A stretch of DNA of 18,776 nt from DATGKD01 sp035294855 (lineage in GTDB: Bacteria > Actinomycetota > Acidimicrobiia > Acidimicrobiales > UBA8190): NCBI GenBank assembly GCA_035294855.1, contig DATGKD010000245.1, forward strand, positions 1 to 18,776, read 5' to 3'. Shown here piece after piece: positions 6,602-13,274 of the stretch. A program made the position numbers and the translations under genes. The notes beneath the pieces are model-generated. The model did not search any database. It saw only the letters and a program-made list of their open reading frames with translations, and had not been told where the DNA came from. Positions within the stretch are counted from its first letter, which is position 1. Each line of letters opens with the position of its first letter.

Positions 6602-8128
6602 TCAGAACTGCGGCGCGGGCAGCCCCTGGGCGGGCGTCGGTGTCCCCGTCAGCGTCGTTGGCGGATGGACCTTCAAGATCATGGGCGACCGGGGTGGCTG
6701 GCTGAAGTCGAAGTCCGAAAGCAGGTTGCCGAGCATCTTCTCGTTCTCACGCACGTCCGGCCTCGGGTCGGGACGACCGTCGCTGGCCGGGTCGATGCGC
6801 TGGCCGCCGAGGAAGTCGTCCTCGATGAACTTGTCGTAGGCGTCGAAGCTGAGGGTCTGGTGGTCGATGTACCCCTGCTTGGCGTACGGGCTGATCACCA
6901 TGCCGGGCACCCGCAACCCATAGCCGTTCTGGTCGACCGTGGGCGGCACCACGTGGTCGTAGAAGCCACCCCAGTCGTCCCACGCCAGGAAGATCGCCGT
7001 TGAGCTCCAGTCGGGGCTGCGCATGATGGCGTTGATGACACTCGTCACATAGCTCTGACCGAAGCTCACCGGGGCGGGGGGATGCTCGCTCACCTCGCCC
7101 GACGGGCTCAGCCACGACACGGCGGGTAGATGTCCGCTCTTGGCGGCGGCGAAGAAGCGAGAGATGTCCTGGATGTTCTTCAACTGCCCGTCCTGCTTCA
7201 CGGTGTCGAACAGCGGCAGGGGGTTCCAGATGCCGGGCGTGTTGGAGCTCTGCGCCACCGGTGCGCACGTCAATTGGGCCGGGTTCTCGCAGTCGGGCTC
7301 GGTGCCGCTCACCACGTAGTACCCCCAGCTCACGTGGTCCTTGTGCATCAGATAGGTGAGGTCGGTCCAGGCGAAGATCGGCTTGCTGGCACTCCTCCCG
7401 CCGTACAGGGCGGGGCGGCGCGGGGGCGCGCCGCCCACCGTCTCGGGACTGTTCTTGCAACTGAAGGGGTTGTCGTGCCGGGTGCAACGCGCTGACCACT
7501 CCGACACCATGAACAGGTGTGCGGGCAGGCTCCACGACGCCTGAGGCTCGAACATGTGGTCCTGGAGCACGAAGTCCTTGGCGTACGTCCAGTAGTTGGG
7601 GATGTCGGTGGCGGTGTGGTAGCCGAGAGCGTCGGTCACGACAGAGTTGGCACAGCCGGGCTCGTCGACGGTGGCGCATCCCTTCTTGGCGCCCTCGGCC
7701 TGTCCGATGAATCCGTCCATCTTGCCCCCGTTGATGTCGGCAGTGGCGTTGACGAGGTCGTGAGGACCGCCACCGTTGATGTCGGTGTGGTTGATGTAGG
7801 GCTTCACGCAGTGGCCTGTGGCCGGATCCAGCGCGCAGACCGTCGGCTTGCCGTTCTGCATGGGAATGCCGTCGGCGCCGGGGAACGTCCCGAAATACGT
7901 GTCGAACGACCGGTTCTCCTGCATGACGACCACGACGTGCTTGATCTTGTGGATGTCCTTCGGGATCACGTAGTGGCCGGTCGGACCGCCCTTCACGCGC
8001 ACCGGTCCGCTGGGAGTCGTCGTCGTGCTGCTGGCGCCGCCGCTGCAGGAGCTCGCCACCAGCATCACCGCGACGAGGAGCCCGGCCGAACGGGCGATCG
8101 ATCGGGCGCTGCATGGGATATGGGTCAC
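6602..8128 (-). CDS. Phospholipase C/acid phosphatase-like phosphoesterase, predicted lipoprotein
   Basis: This 508-residue protein belongs to the phosphoesterase family of bacterial phospholipases C and AcpA-type acid phosphatases. Typical segments are VVVVMQENRSFDTYFG (65-80), NGGKMDGF (133-140), the WSLPAHLFMVSEWSA region (199-213), SEHPPAP (347-353) and FLAWDDWGGFYDHV (380-393). The N-terminus has a basic start, a hydrophobic core and a lipobox-like ASSC with Cys28, followed by a Ser/Thr linker; this suggests a Sec-exported lipoprotein rather than the Tat export common in the family (no twin arginine). Likely role: hydrolysis of phosphate esters or phospholipids outside the membrane, perhaps for phosphate supply. 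The start is GTG without Shine-Dalgarno. The 251 bases upstream of it hold no gene that I can support. Confidence 0.92.
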   Translation of the reverse strand: MTHIPCSARSIARSAGLLVAVMLVASSCSGGASSTTTTPSGPVRVKGGPTGHYVIPKDIHKIKHVVVVMQENRSFDTYFGTFPGADGIPMQNGKPTVCALDPATGHCVKPYINHTDINGGGPHDLVNATADINGGKMDGFIGQAEGAKKGCATVDEPGCANSVVTDALGYHTATDIPNYWTYAKDFVLQDHMFEPQASWSLPAHLFMVSEWSARCTRHDNPFSCKNSPETVGGAPPRRPALYGGRSASKPIFAWTDLTYLMHKDHVSWGYYVVSGTEPDCENPAQLTCAPVAQSSNTPGIWNPLPLFDTVKQDGQLKNIQDISRFFAAAKSGHLPAVSWLSPSGEVSEHPPAPVSFGQSYVTSVINAIMRSPDWSSTAIFLAWDDWGGFYDHVVPPTVDQNGYGLRVPGMVISPYAKQGYIDHQTLSFDAYDKFIEDDFLGGQRIDPASDGRPDPRPDVRENEKMLGNLLSDFDFSQPPRSPMILKVHPPTTLTGTPTPAQGLPAPQF

Positions 8129-8379
8129 GGTGGCGATGGCCTACTTTCTCGTCCCGTCGCGTCACATTGGTGGAGGGGCCCGCGCAGTGGCGTCAGGCTA
8201 CGTGCGCCGCAACGCTGGTTCCACGTCGGGGTGCCCCTATGGAGCGATTCGGTGTGAGCGAAGGCCGTCGAACCACCATCAAGCACGTCGAAACGGCGCG
8301 ACCGAGGGCGATTCTCTCCCGTCGTCCCGTTCCTGGCGGTCGTCATCGCACAAGTGACGGCCAACTCGCCGCGCGGGCA

Positions 8380-8853
8380 TCAGGCGGCGTCGGCGGCCTC
8401 GCGCAGTGCGGCGACGTCGAGCTTCTTCATCCCCATCATGGCTTTCATCGCCCGCTGGGCACGACCGGGGTCGGGATCGGTGAGGAGCTCCACGAGCGCC
8501 TCGGGGACGACCTGCCACGACACGCCGAATTTGTCCTTCAGCCAGCCGCAGGGACCCTCCTCGCCGCCCTCCGTCAGGCGGTCCCAGTAGTAGTCGACTT
8601 CTGTTTGGTCGGTGCACGGAATCATGAACGAGATCGCCTCATCGAACGTGAACTCGGGGCCGCCGTTCAGCGCGGTGAACGGGTGGCCGTCGAGGAGGAA
8701 CTCCACGGTGAGCACGGTGCCGGCCGGTCGGGGGCCGCCCTCCCCGTAACGGGACACGTTCGTGATCTCCGAATCGGGGAAGATCGACACGTAGAACCGA
8801 GCGGCCTCTTCGCCGTCGGTGTCGAACCAGAGGCACGGGGTGATGGTGGGCAC
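8380..8853 (-). CDS. VOC family protein, PhnB/3-demethylubiquinone methyltransferase-like
   Basis: This 157-residue protein starts with the characteristic PTITPCLWFDTDGEEAARFYVSIFPDSEI and continues with GTVLTVEFLLDGHPFTALNGGPEFTFDEAISFMIPC, CGWLKDKFGVSWQVVPEALVELL and a C-terminal KAMMGMKKLDVAALREA. This is the PhnB-like branch of the vicinal-oxygen-chelate superfamily (the old 3-demethylubiquinone methyltransferase label is not evidence of that activity). Enzymatic role unknown. I prefer GTG at 8853 because GGAG lies five bases upstream and homologues begin at this point; GTG at 8868 would add five residues. It is a stand-alone gene on the minus strand between the DUF4232 gene and the phospholipase-like gene, with gaps on both sides. 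Confidence 0.9.
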   Translation of the reverse strand: MPTITPCLWFDTDGEEAARFYVSIFPDSEITNVSRYGEGGPRPAGTVLTVEFLLDGHPFTALNGGPEFTFDEAISFMIPCTDQTEVDYYWDRLTEGGEEGPCGWLKDKFGVSWQVVPEALVELLTDPDPGRAQRAMKAMMGMKKLDVAALREAADAA

Positions 8854-8962
8854 GGCAGCTCCCTTCACTCGTCTCCGCCGATGCCTCTACGGACGATCGC
8901 CCGGCCGGGAAATCATCTGCGAGGACGCATACCCGGCGCCAGGGCGCGTCTCGAGCGTCTCA

Positions 8963-9702
8963 CTATCCACTCGTCGGCGGTGAGGACGGTGCCGGTGGGG
9001 TCATGAAGGGGCCCACTTCGAATCCCGAGGTTTCGTAGTCGAACTTCAGGGGCTCGGTCACGAGCAGGGCATTCGTCGTCCTCGGGGGGAACACCTGCAG
9101 CCATTGGCCGGCGAAGCAGGCTCCGGCGGTCGTCGTGGGACCGGCGCCGGGGCTGAGGACCTGGGAGCAGACATCCCCGAAGGCGAGCTCGAACCACGAG
9201 CCCGCTCCGGGCGCGACCGTGACGGGAGCGGCTCCCGACGGGGACGAGGTCGTCGTCGAGCCCAGCGTGGCGACGTCACGGGCCGCCGCGGGGAGCGCAC
9301 TCCCGTTCTGCGCGTTGGCCCCCAGCGTGGGGAAACCCGACAACGTGCACGGTGCCGACGAGATGTTGGTGAGCGTCACGATCTCGTACGTCACGCCGGA
9401 CGTCGCTTGCCAATTGGTCACCGCCCCTTCATGTCGGCGGCCACACACCCGGGCGGTCCCGGCGGGGCGGTCGTGGTGGGCGACGTCGTCGGGGTGTCGA
9501 TGGCGCTGGGATGCCCGCCCGAGTGGGGCTGGCCTGCGTAGTACCGGTGGATCGCCACGACCATGCGATCGATCCCGAATGCGGCCCCGCCCGCGGCGAT
9601 GACGGCGAGCGCCACGAGCACGCCGAGGCGGGTCCGGCGCCACAGGGTCCGGCGCCGTACCCGGCGCCGGACCATCTCTTGAACCTTGACGGGGCTCTTC
9701 AT
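8963..9702 (-). pseudogene. DUF4232 membrane-anchored protein, split by a one-base frameshift
   Basis: Two overlapping frames together make one protein. The first (9418-9702) encodes a basic N-terminus, one membrane segment (about residues 26-46), a Pro/Thr linker and the start of the domain, CVAADMKG, then stops at TGA. The second frame (8963 to about 9427) continues with AVTNWQATSGVTYEIVTLTNISSAPCTLSGFPTLG, the conserved DUF4232 core, with further cysteines in DVCSQVL and GACFAGQW. Adding one G to the GGGG run (plus 9424-9427, CCCC) joins them exactly as KGAVTNW, giving 246 residues. DUF4232 proteins are secreted or anchored actinobacterial proteins of unknown role. The break may be a sequencing or assembly indel, a true inactivating mutation, or -1 slippage on GGGG. 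The ATG start has no Shine-Dalgarno. Confidence 0.8.
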
Positions 9703-9715
9703 GAAGGGTTCAACA

Positions 9716-9763
9716 TGCCACGTCGGGCGCTGCGCGCCCGGGCCGTGGCAGTGAGTGGCTCAC
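9716..9763 (-). terminator. Large hairpin plus small hairpin after the crotonase gene
   Basis: TGCCACG (9716-9722) pairs with CGTGGCA (9744-9750), and inside it GGGCGC (9725-9730) pairs with GCGCCC (9734-9739) around a three-base loop. Next to it, GTGAG-tgg-CTCAC (9751-9763) forms a second perfect hairpin. They fill the 69 bases between the crotonase stop (9772) and the DUF4232 start (9702) on the same strand. They may terminate the crotonase mRNA or shape the DUF4232 leader; no T tract is seen. Confidence 0.5.
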
Positions 9764-9771
9764 CGGGTCGC

Positions 9772-10536
9772 TCAACGGTTGGAGTACTTCGGCGCCCGAC
9801 CTTCTCGTGCGGCCTGTCTCTGCTCGGCGGCGTCTTCGGTGGCGAGCGTCAGGATCTGGGTGCGCGCCTCGAGGTCGATCGCCGCCTCGAGGCTGGGGAT
9901 CTCGAGGTTCGACCACAACGTCGCCTTGCCCATCCACGTGCCCATGGGGGTGTTGGCGAGGATCTGGTCGGCGAGGGCCAGCGCCGTGTCGAGGACGGTG
10001 CCGTCGGGAACCGTATCGAGGACGAGCCCGATGCGCGCTGCCTCACGCCCGTCGACGCGGCGCCCGGTCAGGACCAGCTCGGCGGCGCGCGTGGCGCCCA
10101 CGATGCGTTGCAGCAGCCAGCTGAGGCCCATCTCGGCCCCGGAAGCGCCGATCTTCACGAAGGCGTCCACGAACAGCGCCGACTCGCTTGCCACGCGAAG
10201 GTCGGCGCCCAAGGCGATTGCGTAGCCTGCGCCGGCGGCGGGCCCGTTCACGGCCGCGATGACCGGTTGTGGGAGCGCGCGCATGCGGGGAACCAGCGCC
10301 GCCACGTGCTTCTGCTGGTACATGTTCGACTGGAGGGGGCCGAGGCTGGGTGACACCCACGCTGGGGGGTGGTAGTCGCGCAGGTCGTCGCCCGAGCAGA
10401 ATCCACGACCGGCTCCGGTGATCACCACCACCCGGCAGGTGGCGTCGCGCCCCAGCTCCTCGAATGCACCGAACAGGTGGTCGAGCATGTCGGAGGTGAG
10501 GGCGTTCAGGCGGTGAGGCCGGTTGAGCGTCACCAC
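9772..10536 (-). CDS. Crotonase-fold (enoyl-CoA hydratase/isomerase family) protein
   Basis: This 254-residue protein has the two oxyanion-hole regions of the crotonase superfamily: VVITGAGRGFCSGDDLRDY (37-55) and VIAAVNGPAAGAGYAIALGADLRVA (92-116). By alignment from memory with rat enoyl-CoA hydratase, Glu144 and Glu164 correspond to A106 and F126, so a classical hydratase reaction is unlikely; isomerase-like or other acyl-CoA chemistry fits better. Substrate unknown. GTG at 10536 is the first possible start after an upstream stop, with a weak GGAAG ahead of it, yet homologous-looking residues (VLVDRTRPEVAV) can be read in frame just upstream without any start codon. The gene is divergent from a second crotonase gene, with 124 bases between the starts. 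Confidence 0.88.
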   Translation of the reverse strand: MVTLNRPHRLNALTSDMLDHLFGAFEELGRDATCRVVVITGAGRGFCSGDDLRDYHPPAWVSPSLGPLQSNMYQQKHVAALVPRMRALPQPVIAAVNGPAAGAGYAIALGADLRVASESALFVDAFVKIGASGAEMGLSWLLQRIVGATRAAELVLTGRRVDGREAARIGLVLDTVPDGTVLDTALALADQILANTPMGTWMGKATLWSNLEIPSLEAAIDLEARTQILTLATEDAAEQRQAAREGRAPKYSNR

Positions 10537-10660
10537 GGCGACTTCCGGCCGCGTTCGGTCGACGAGGACGTCGTCGTCGTGTTCGTGGGGGTCGTTTGCG
10601 TTGCGCTTCTCTGACGTAGCCTCAGCCTAGGCACACCGGCCGACAGACGAGGAAACCGCG

Positions 10661-11422
10661 GTGGGAGAAGGAAAGAAGGAAGTGACGCCGTTCGACGTGC
10701 GCGTCGAAGATCGCGGCGGGGTCAGGGTGCTCACTCTCCATCGTCCCGAGAAGCTCAACGCGTTCACGGCCGACGGCTACCGGCGGCTCGCCGCTCTTCT
10801 CGAAGAGGCGGCTGCCGATGACGAGGTGGCCGTCGGCGTGCTCACGGGGGCGGGACGAGCGTTCTCGTCCGGGGTCGACATGAACGAGATGCGCCGTCCG
10901 GGCGGCAGCGCTGAGCTCGGCGTGCAGTTCGACCCGTTGCTGCGCACCCTCGCCCGGTTCCCCAAGCCGCTTCTCGCCGCGGTGAACGGCTTGGCGGTCG
11001 GCTTCGGTGCCACGATCCTGTTGCACTGCGACATCGTCGTCGTCGACCAGGACGCCGAGATCCGCCTGCCGTTCATCGCATTGGGCACGGCCGCTGAAGC
11101 CGGCAGCTCGTGGTTGCTGCCGCGCCGCGTCGGCCACCAGGAGGCCGCACGGCTCGTGCTCTCCGGGTCGCCGCTCGGGGCGGACGAGGCGGTGGCGAGG
11201 GGGTTCGCCCACTCGAAGGCGCCTTCCGGGCAGGCGCTCGAGGAGACTCTCGACCTCGCCGGGCAGATTGCCCGCCACCGGGTCCCTGCGCTCGTCGCCA
11301 ACAAGAGCTTGTTGCGCGCCGGATGGGCAGCGCAGGTCGAGACGGTGTGGCAACACGAGAAGGCGGTCATGGCGTCGCTCGCCGACCAGCTCGGGCAGTT
11401 CGGGTGGCCGGAACCGCGTTGA
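10661..11422 (+). CDS. Crotonase-fold (enoyl-CoA hydratase/isomerase family) protein
   Basis: This 253-residue protein carries VRVLTLHRPEKLNAFT near the start, oxyanion-hole segments GVLTGAGRAFSSGVDMNEM (59-77) and LLAAVNGLAVGFGATILLHCD (104-124), and the domain end KSLLRAGWAAQVETVWQHEKAVM. The places of the two catalytic glutamates of rat enoyl-CoA hydratase hold T118 and F138, so it is probably not a standard hydratase. FIALGTAAEAGSSWLLPRRVG is typical of the isomerase-like branch. The GTG start has GAGGA seven bases upstream; a second GTG at 10682 also follows an AAGGA. It is divergent from the other crotonase and overlaps the signal peptidase gene. A role in fatty-acid or other acyl-CoA metabolism is inferred from family only. 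Confidence 0.9.
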   Translation: MGEGKKEVTPFDVRVEDRGGVRVLTLHRPEKLNAFTADGYRRLAALLEEAAADDEVAVGVLTGAGRAFSSGVDMNEMRRPGGSAELGVQFDPLLRTLARFPKPLLAAVNGLAVGFGATILLHCDIVVVDQDAEIRLPFIALGTAAEAGSSWLLPRRVGHQEAARLVLSGSPLGADEAVARGFAHSKAPSGQALEETLDLAGQIARHRVPALVANKSLLRAGWAAQVETVWQHEKAVMASLADQLGQFGWPEPR

Positions 11423-11970
11423 AAGCGCGGCCCCGGCTGCACCGGGTCCGCGCCGTCGCCAGCTGGCTGATCGTCATCGCGGTGGCGGTCGCCGTCGCCA
11501 TCGTCGTCCGCGCCGTCGCCATCCAGACCTACTCGGTGCCGACCTCGTCGATGGCGCCGACGCTCCAGCCCGGCGACCGCATCCTGGTCGACAAGCTGTC
11601 CGGCACCATCCATCGCGGGGACATCGTCGTGTTCGCGAACGTGCCCGCGGACCGGGGCGGACCGCCGACGCTCGTCAAGCGGGTGATCGGGCTGCCGGGC
11701 GAGACGATCTCGTCGTCGGGGACCCGTGTGCTGATCGACGGCCGGCCGCTCACCGAACCGTGGCTTCCTCCGTTGACGGGCCAGTGCGCCGAACAGGCCG
11801 CCCACATCCACACCACGGTGATCGCCGCGGGCCACTACTTCATGATGGGGGACTGCCGGGGCTTCTCCGACGACAGTCGCTATTGGGGGACGGTCCCCGC
11901 CGGCAACATCGTCGGCAAGGTGGACCTCGTGTTCTGGCGCAGCGGCCATCCCTGGTTCCACTGGTTCTGA
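11404..11970 (+). CDS. lepB: Signal peptidase I
   Basis: This 188-residue protein has one N-terminal membrane segment (about 20-40) and the family S26 boxes: SVPTSSMAPTL with catalytic Ser49, RGDIVVF, TLVKRVIGLPGE with catalytic Lys92, and GHYFMMGDCRGFSDDSRYWGTVP. In the last box the usual GDNR reads GDCR (Cys151), a mild variation. It cleaves signal peptides of exported proteins at the outer face of the membrane. The start is uncertain: GTG at 11404 overlaps the crotonase gene by 19 bases, while TTG at 11419 overlaps its stop as TTGA and gives 183 residues; both imply coupling to the crotonase. The pairing with a metabolic gene has no obvious functional meaning. Confidence 0.9.
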   Translation: MAGTALKARPRLHRVRAVASWLIVIAVAVAVAIVVRAVAIQTYSVPTSSMAPTLQPGDRILVDKLSGTIHRGDIVVFANVPADRGGPPTLVKRVIGLPGETISSSGTRVLIDGRPLTEPWLPPLTGQCAEQAAHIHTTVIAAGHYFMMGDCRGFSDDSRYWGTVPAGNIVGKVDLVFWRSGHPWFHWF

Positions 11971-11977
11971 CCGACGG

Positions 11978-11983
11978 TAACCT
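11978..11983 (+). promoter_or_regulatory. Possible -10 element for the GNAT gene
   Basis: TAACCT (TAnnnT pattern) ends eight bases before the GTG start at 11992, with no Shine-Dalgarno in between, as expected for a leaderless mRNA. It lies eight bases after the signal peptidase stop. No clear -35 is seen. Confidence 0.4.
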
Positions 11984-11991
11984 GCTCGCTC

Positions 11992-12600
11992 GTGGCCGGG
12001 CCGGTCCGACTGGTGACGACCGACGACGTCGGGGCGATCTCGAGAAGCCTGGCGCGCGCCTTCGAGGACGATCCCGTGTGGGAGTTCCTCGTGCCGGACC
12101 CGGCCACGCGGCTGCGCCGCTGCGAGGTGATCTTCTCGACGATGCTGCGCGTGCAGCACGTGCCGCACGCCTCCTGCTACACCGAGCCCGACCTCGTGGC
12201 CGCGGCGATCTGGGATCCACCTCGGCAGTGGCGGATGACGCCCTCGCAGCTCTTGCGGGGAACGGTTGGCTTCGCGCGCGGCTTTCGCTCGGGGATGCCG
12301 AACGCGCTCCGCACGCTCTCGGCCGTCGAGCGTCAGCATCCCAAGACTCCGCACTACTACCTGGCGATCCTCGGTACCGATCCCGAACATCAGGGGAAGG
12401 GCATCGGTTCAGCGTTGTTGCGTCCGGTGCTCGATCGTTGCGACGACAGCGGGCTCGGCGCGTACCTCGAGTCGTCGAAGGAATCGAACATCCCGTTCTA
12501 TCGTCGGCACGGGTTCGAAGTCACCGGTGAGATCACGCTGCCGAAAGGGCCGAAGATCTGGCCCATGTGGCGCGACCCGGTTCCTCCGGACCACCACTGA
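11992..12600 (+). CDS. GNAT family N-acetyltransferase
   Basis: This 202-residue protein has the GNAT acetyl-CoA binding motif: the strand HYYLAILGTDPEHQ followed by the pyrophosphate loop QGKGIG (134-139) and helix SALLRPVLDRC, then YLESSKESNIPFYRRHGFEVTGEI, a typical C-terminal segment. The N-terminal half (DDVGAISRSLARAFEDDPVWEFLVPD) matches a common actinobacterial subgroup. The substrate cannot be told; such proteins acetylate small amines, antibiotics or proteins. The GTG start has no Shine-Dalgarno but a -10-like TAACCT close by. It follows the signal peptidase by 21 bases, so partial co-transcription is also possible. Confidence 0.9.
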   Translation: MAGPVRLVTTDDVGAISRSLARAFEDDPVWEFLVPDPATRLRRCEVIFSTMLRVQHVPHASCYTEPDLVAAAIWDPPRQWRMTPSQLLRGTVGFARGFRSGMPNALRTLSAVERQHPKTPHYYLAILGTDPEHQGKGIGSALLRPVLDRCDDSGLGAYLESSKESNIPFYRRHGFEVTGEITLPKGPKIWPMWRDPVPPDHH

Positions 12601-12644
12601 CGACGCCCGAGGGATCGCCGCCCAACCCTCCGCCTTCAACTCCT

Positions 12645-12659
12645 GCGGCCCAGTGCCGC
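12645..12659 (+). terminator. Small GC hairpin after the GNAT gene
   Basis: GCGGC (12645-12649) pairs with GCCGC (12655-12659) around a five-base loop, 45 bases after the GNAT stop codon. No T tract follows. In GC-rich DNA such a hairpin is common by chance, so this is weak. Confidence 0.2.
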
Positions 12660-12700
12660 CCCGGGGGGTCAGCATCACCGTCTGAGCGGGCGTCCGACGC

Positions 12701-12706
12701 GACAAT
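12701..12706 (+). promoter_or_regulatory. Possible -10 element for the two-TM protein gene
   Basis: GACAAT ends six bases before the ATG at 12713. There is no Shine-Dalgarno, so a leaderless transcript beginning at the ATG is plausible. No clear -35 is seen. Confidence 0.4.
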
Positions 12707-12712
12707 CCACGC

Positions 12713-13174
12713 ATGACGCAGACCTACACGCACGAGCCGCACCCGAGGATCGAGGAGCGCCAGCGCAAGGGCCCCGTCAAGACCAGAGACCAGCGGCGCC
12801 TCGACCATCCGAACCCCGTCATCCGCTTCAACGCGCGCGCTGGGCTCTTGATCACGGTCATCGTCGGCACCATGTGGGCCGCGTATGCCTTCGGCGTCAT
12901 CGCGTTCGTCAGCCTGCCGTCGACCATCAAGCAGCATTCGGCGACCGTGCTCGTCCTCTGGCTCTCCTCTGAGTTCCTCCAGCTCGTGCTGCTCCCCATC
13001 ATCATCGTGGGGCAGAACATCCAGGCCCAGGCGGCCGACAAGCGCTCGGAGGAAACCTACAAGGACGCGGCCGCGGTCCTGCACGAGGCGCTCGAGATCC
13101 AGAAGCACCTGAAGGCGCAGGACGTCGAGATCGAAAAGATCGTGCAGGCCATTCAGGCGGCGCCCCCCCGCTGA
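12713..13174 (+). CDS. Conserved two-TM actinobacterial membrane protein of unknown function
   Basis: This 153-residue protein has a polar, basic N-terminus, then two membrane segments (about 43-68 and 77-100) and a C-terminal helical tail (about 105-148) with coiled-coil character. The second helix runs into VGQNIQAQAADKRSEETYKDAAAVLHEALEIQ, a stretch I recognise as common in actinobacterial hypothetical proteins that recall DUF1003-type membrane proteins. The segment VGTMWAAYAFGVIAFVSLP in helix 1 is also characteristic. Both termini are probably cytoplasmic. No function is known to me. It stands alone, with short gaps to the GNAT and MFS genes on the same strand. Confidence 0.8.
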   Translation: MTQTYTHEPHPRIEERQRKGPVKTRDQRRLDHPNPVIRFNARAGLLITVIVGTMWAAYAFGVIAFVSLPSTIKQHSATVLVLWLSSEFLQLVLLPIIIVGQNIQAQAADKRSEETYKDAAAVLHEALEIQKHLKAQDVEIEKIVQAIQAAPPR

Positions 13175-13274
13175 TCTCTGCGGTTCGCGGCGCTCGTCGT
13201 CTCAGCAGACCCACCGCCGCGCGCCACCGCGGCAAGAAGCGCGGCAACCTCCGACGAGGTGACAGCATCGCCGG

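Noticed and set aside
8129..8379. Possible small gene on either strand in the 251-base gap
   Set aside because: Open frames here have shadow-like composition, no ribosome-binding site and no recognisable domain.
11444..11524. Direct repeat CCGCGCCGTCGCCA on both sides of the signal peptidase membrane segment
   Set aside because: It encodes similar Val/Arg/Ala residues in a hydrophobic segment; explained by codon bias, not by a mobile or regulatory element.
10777..12390. A 537-codon minus-strand open frame
   Set aside because: Antisense to the crotonase, signal peptidase and GNAT genes, all of which have clear family motifs.
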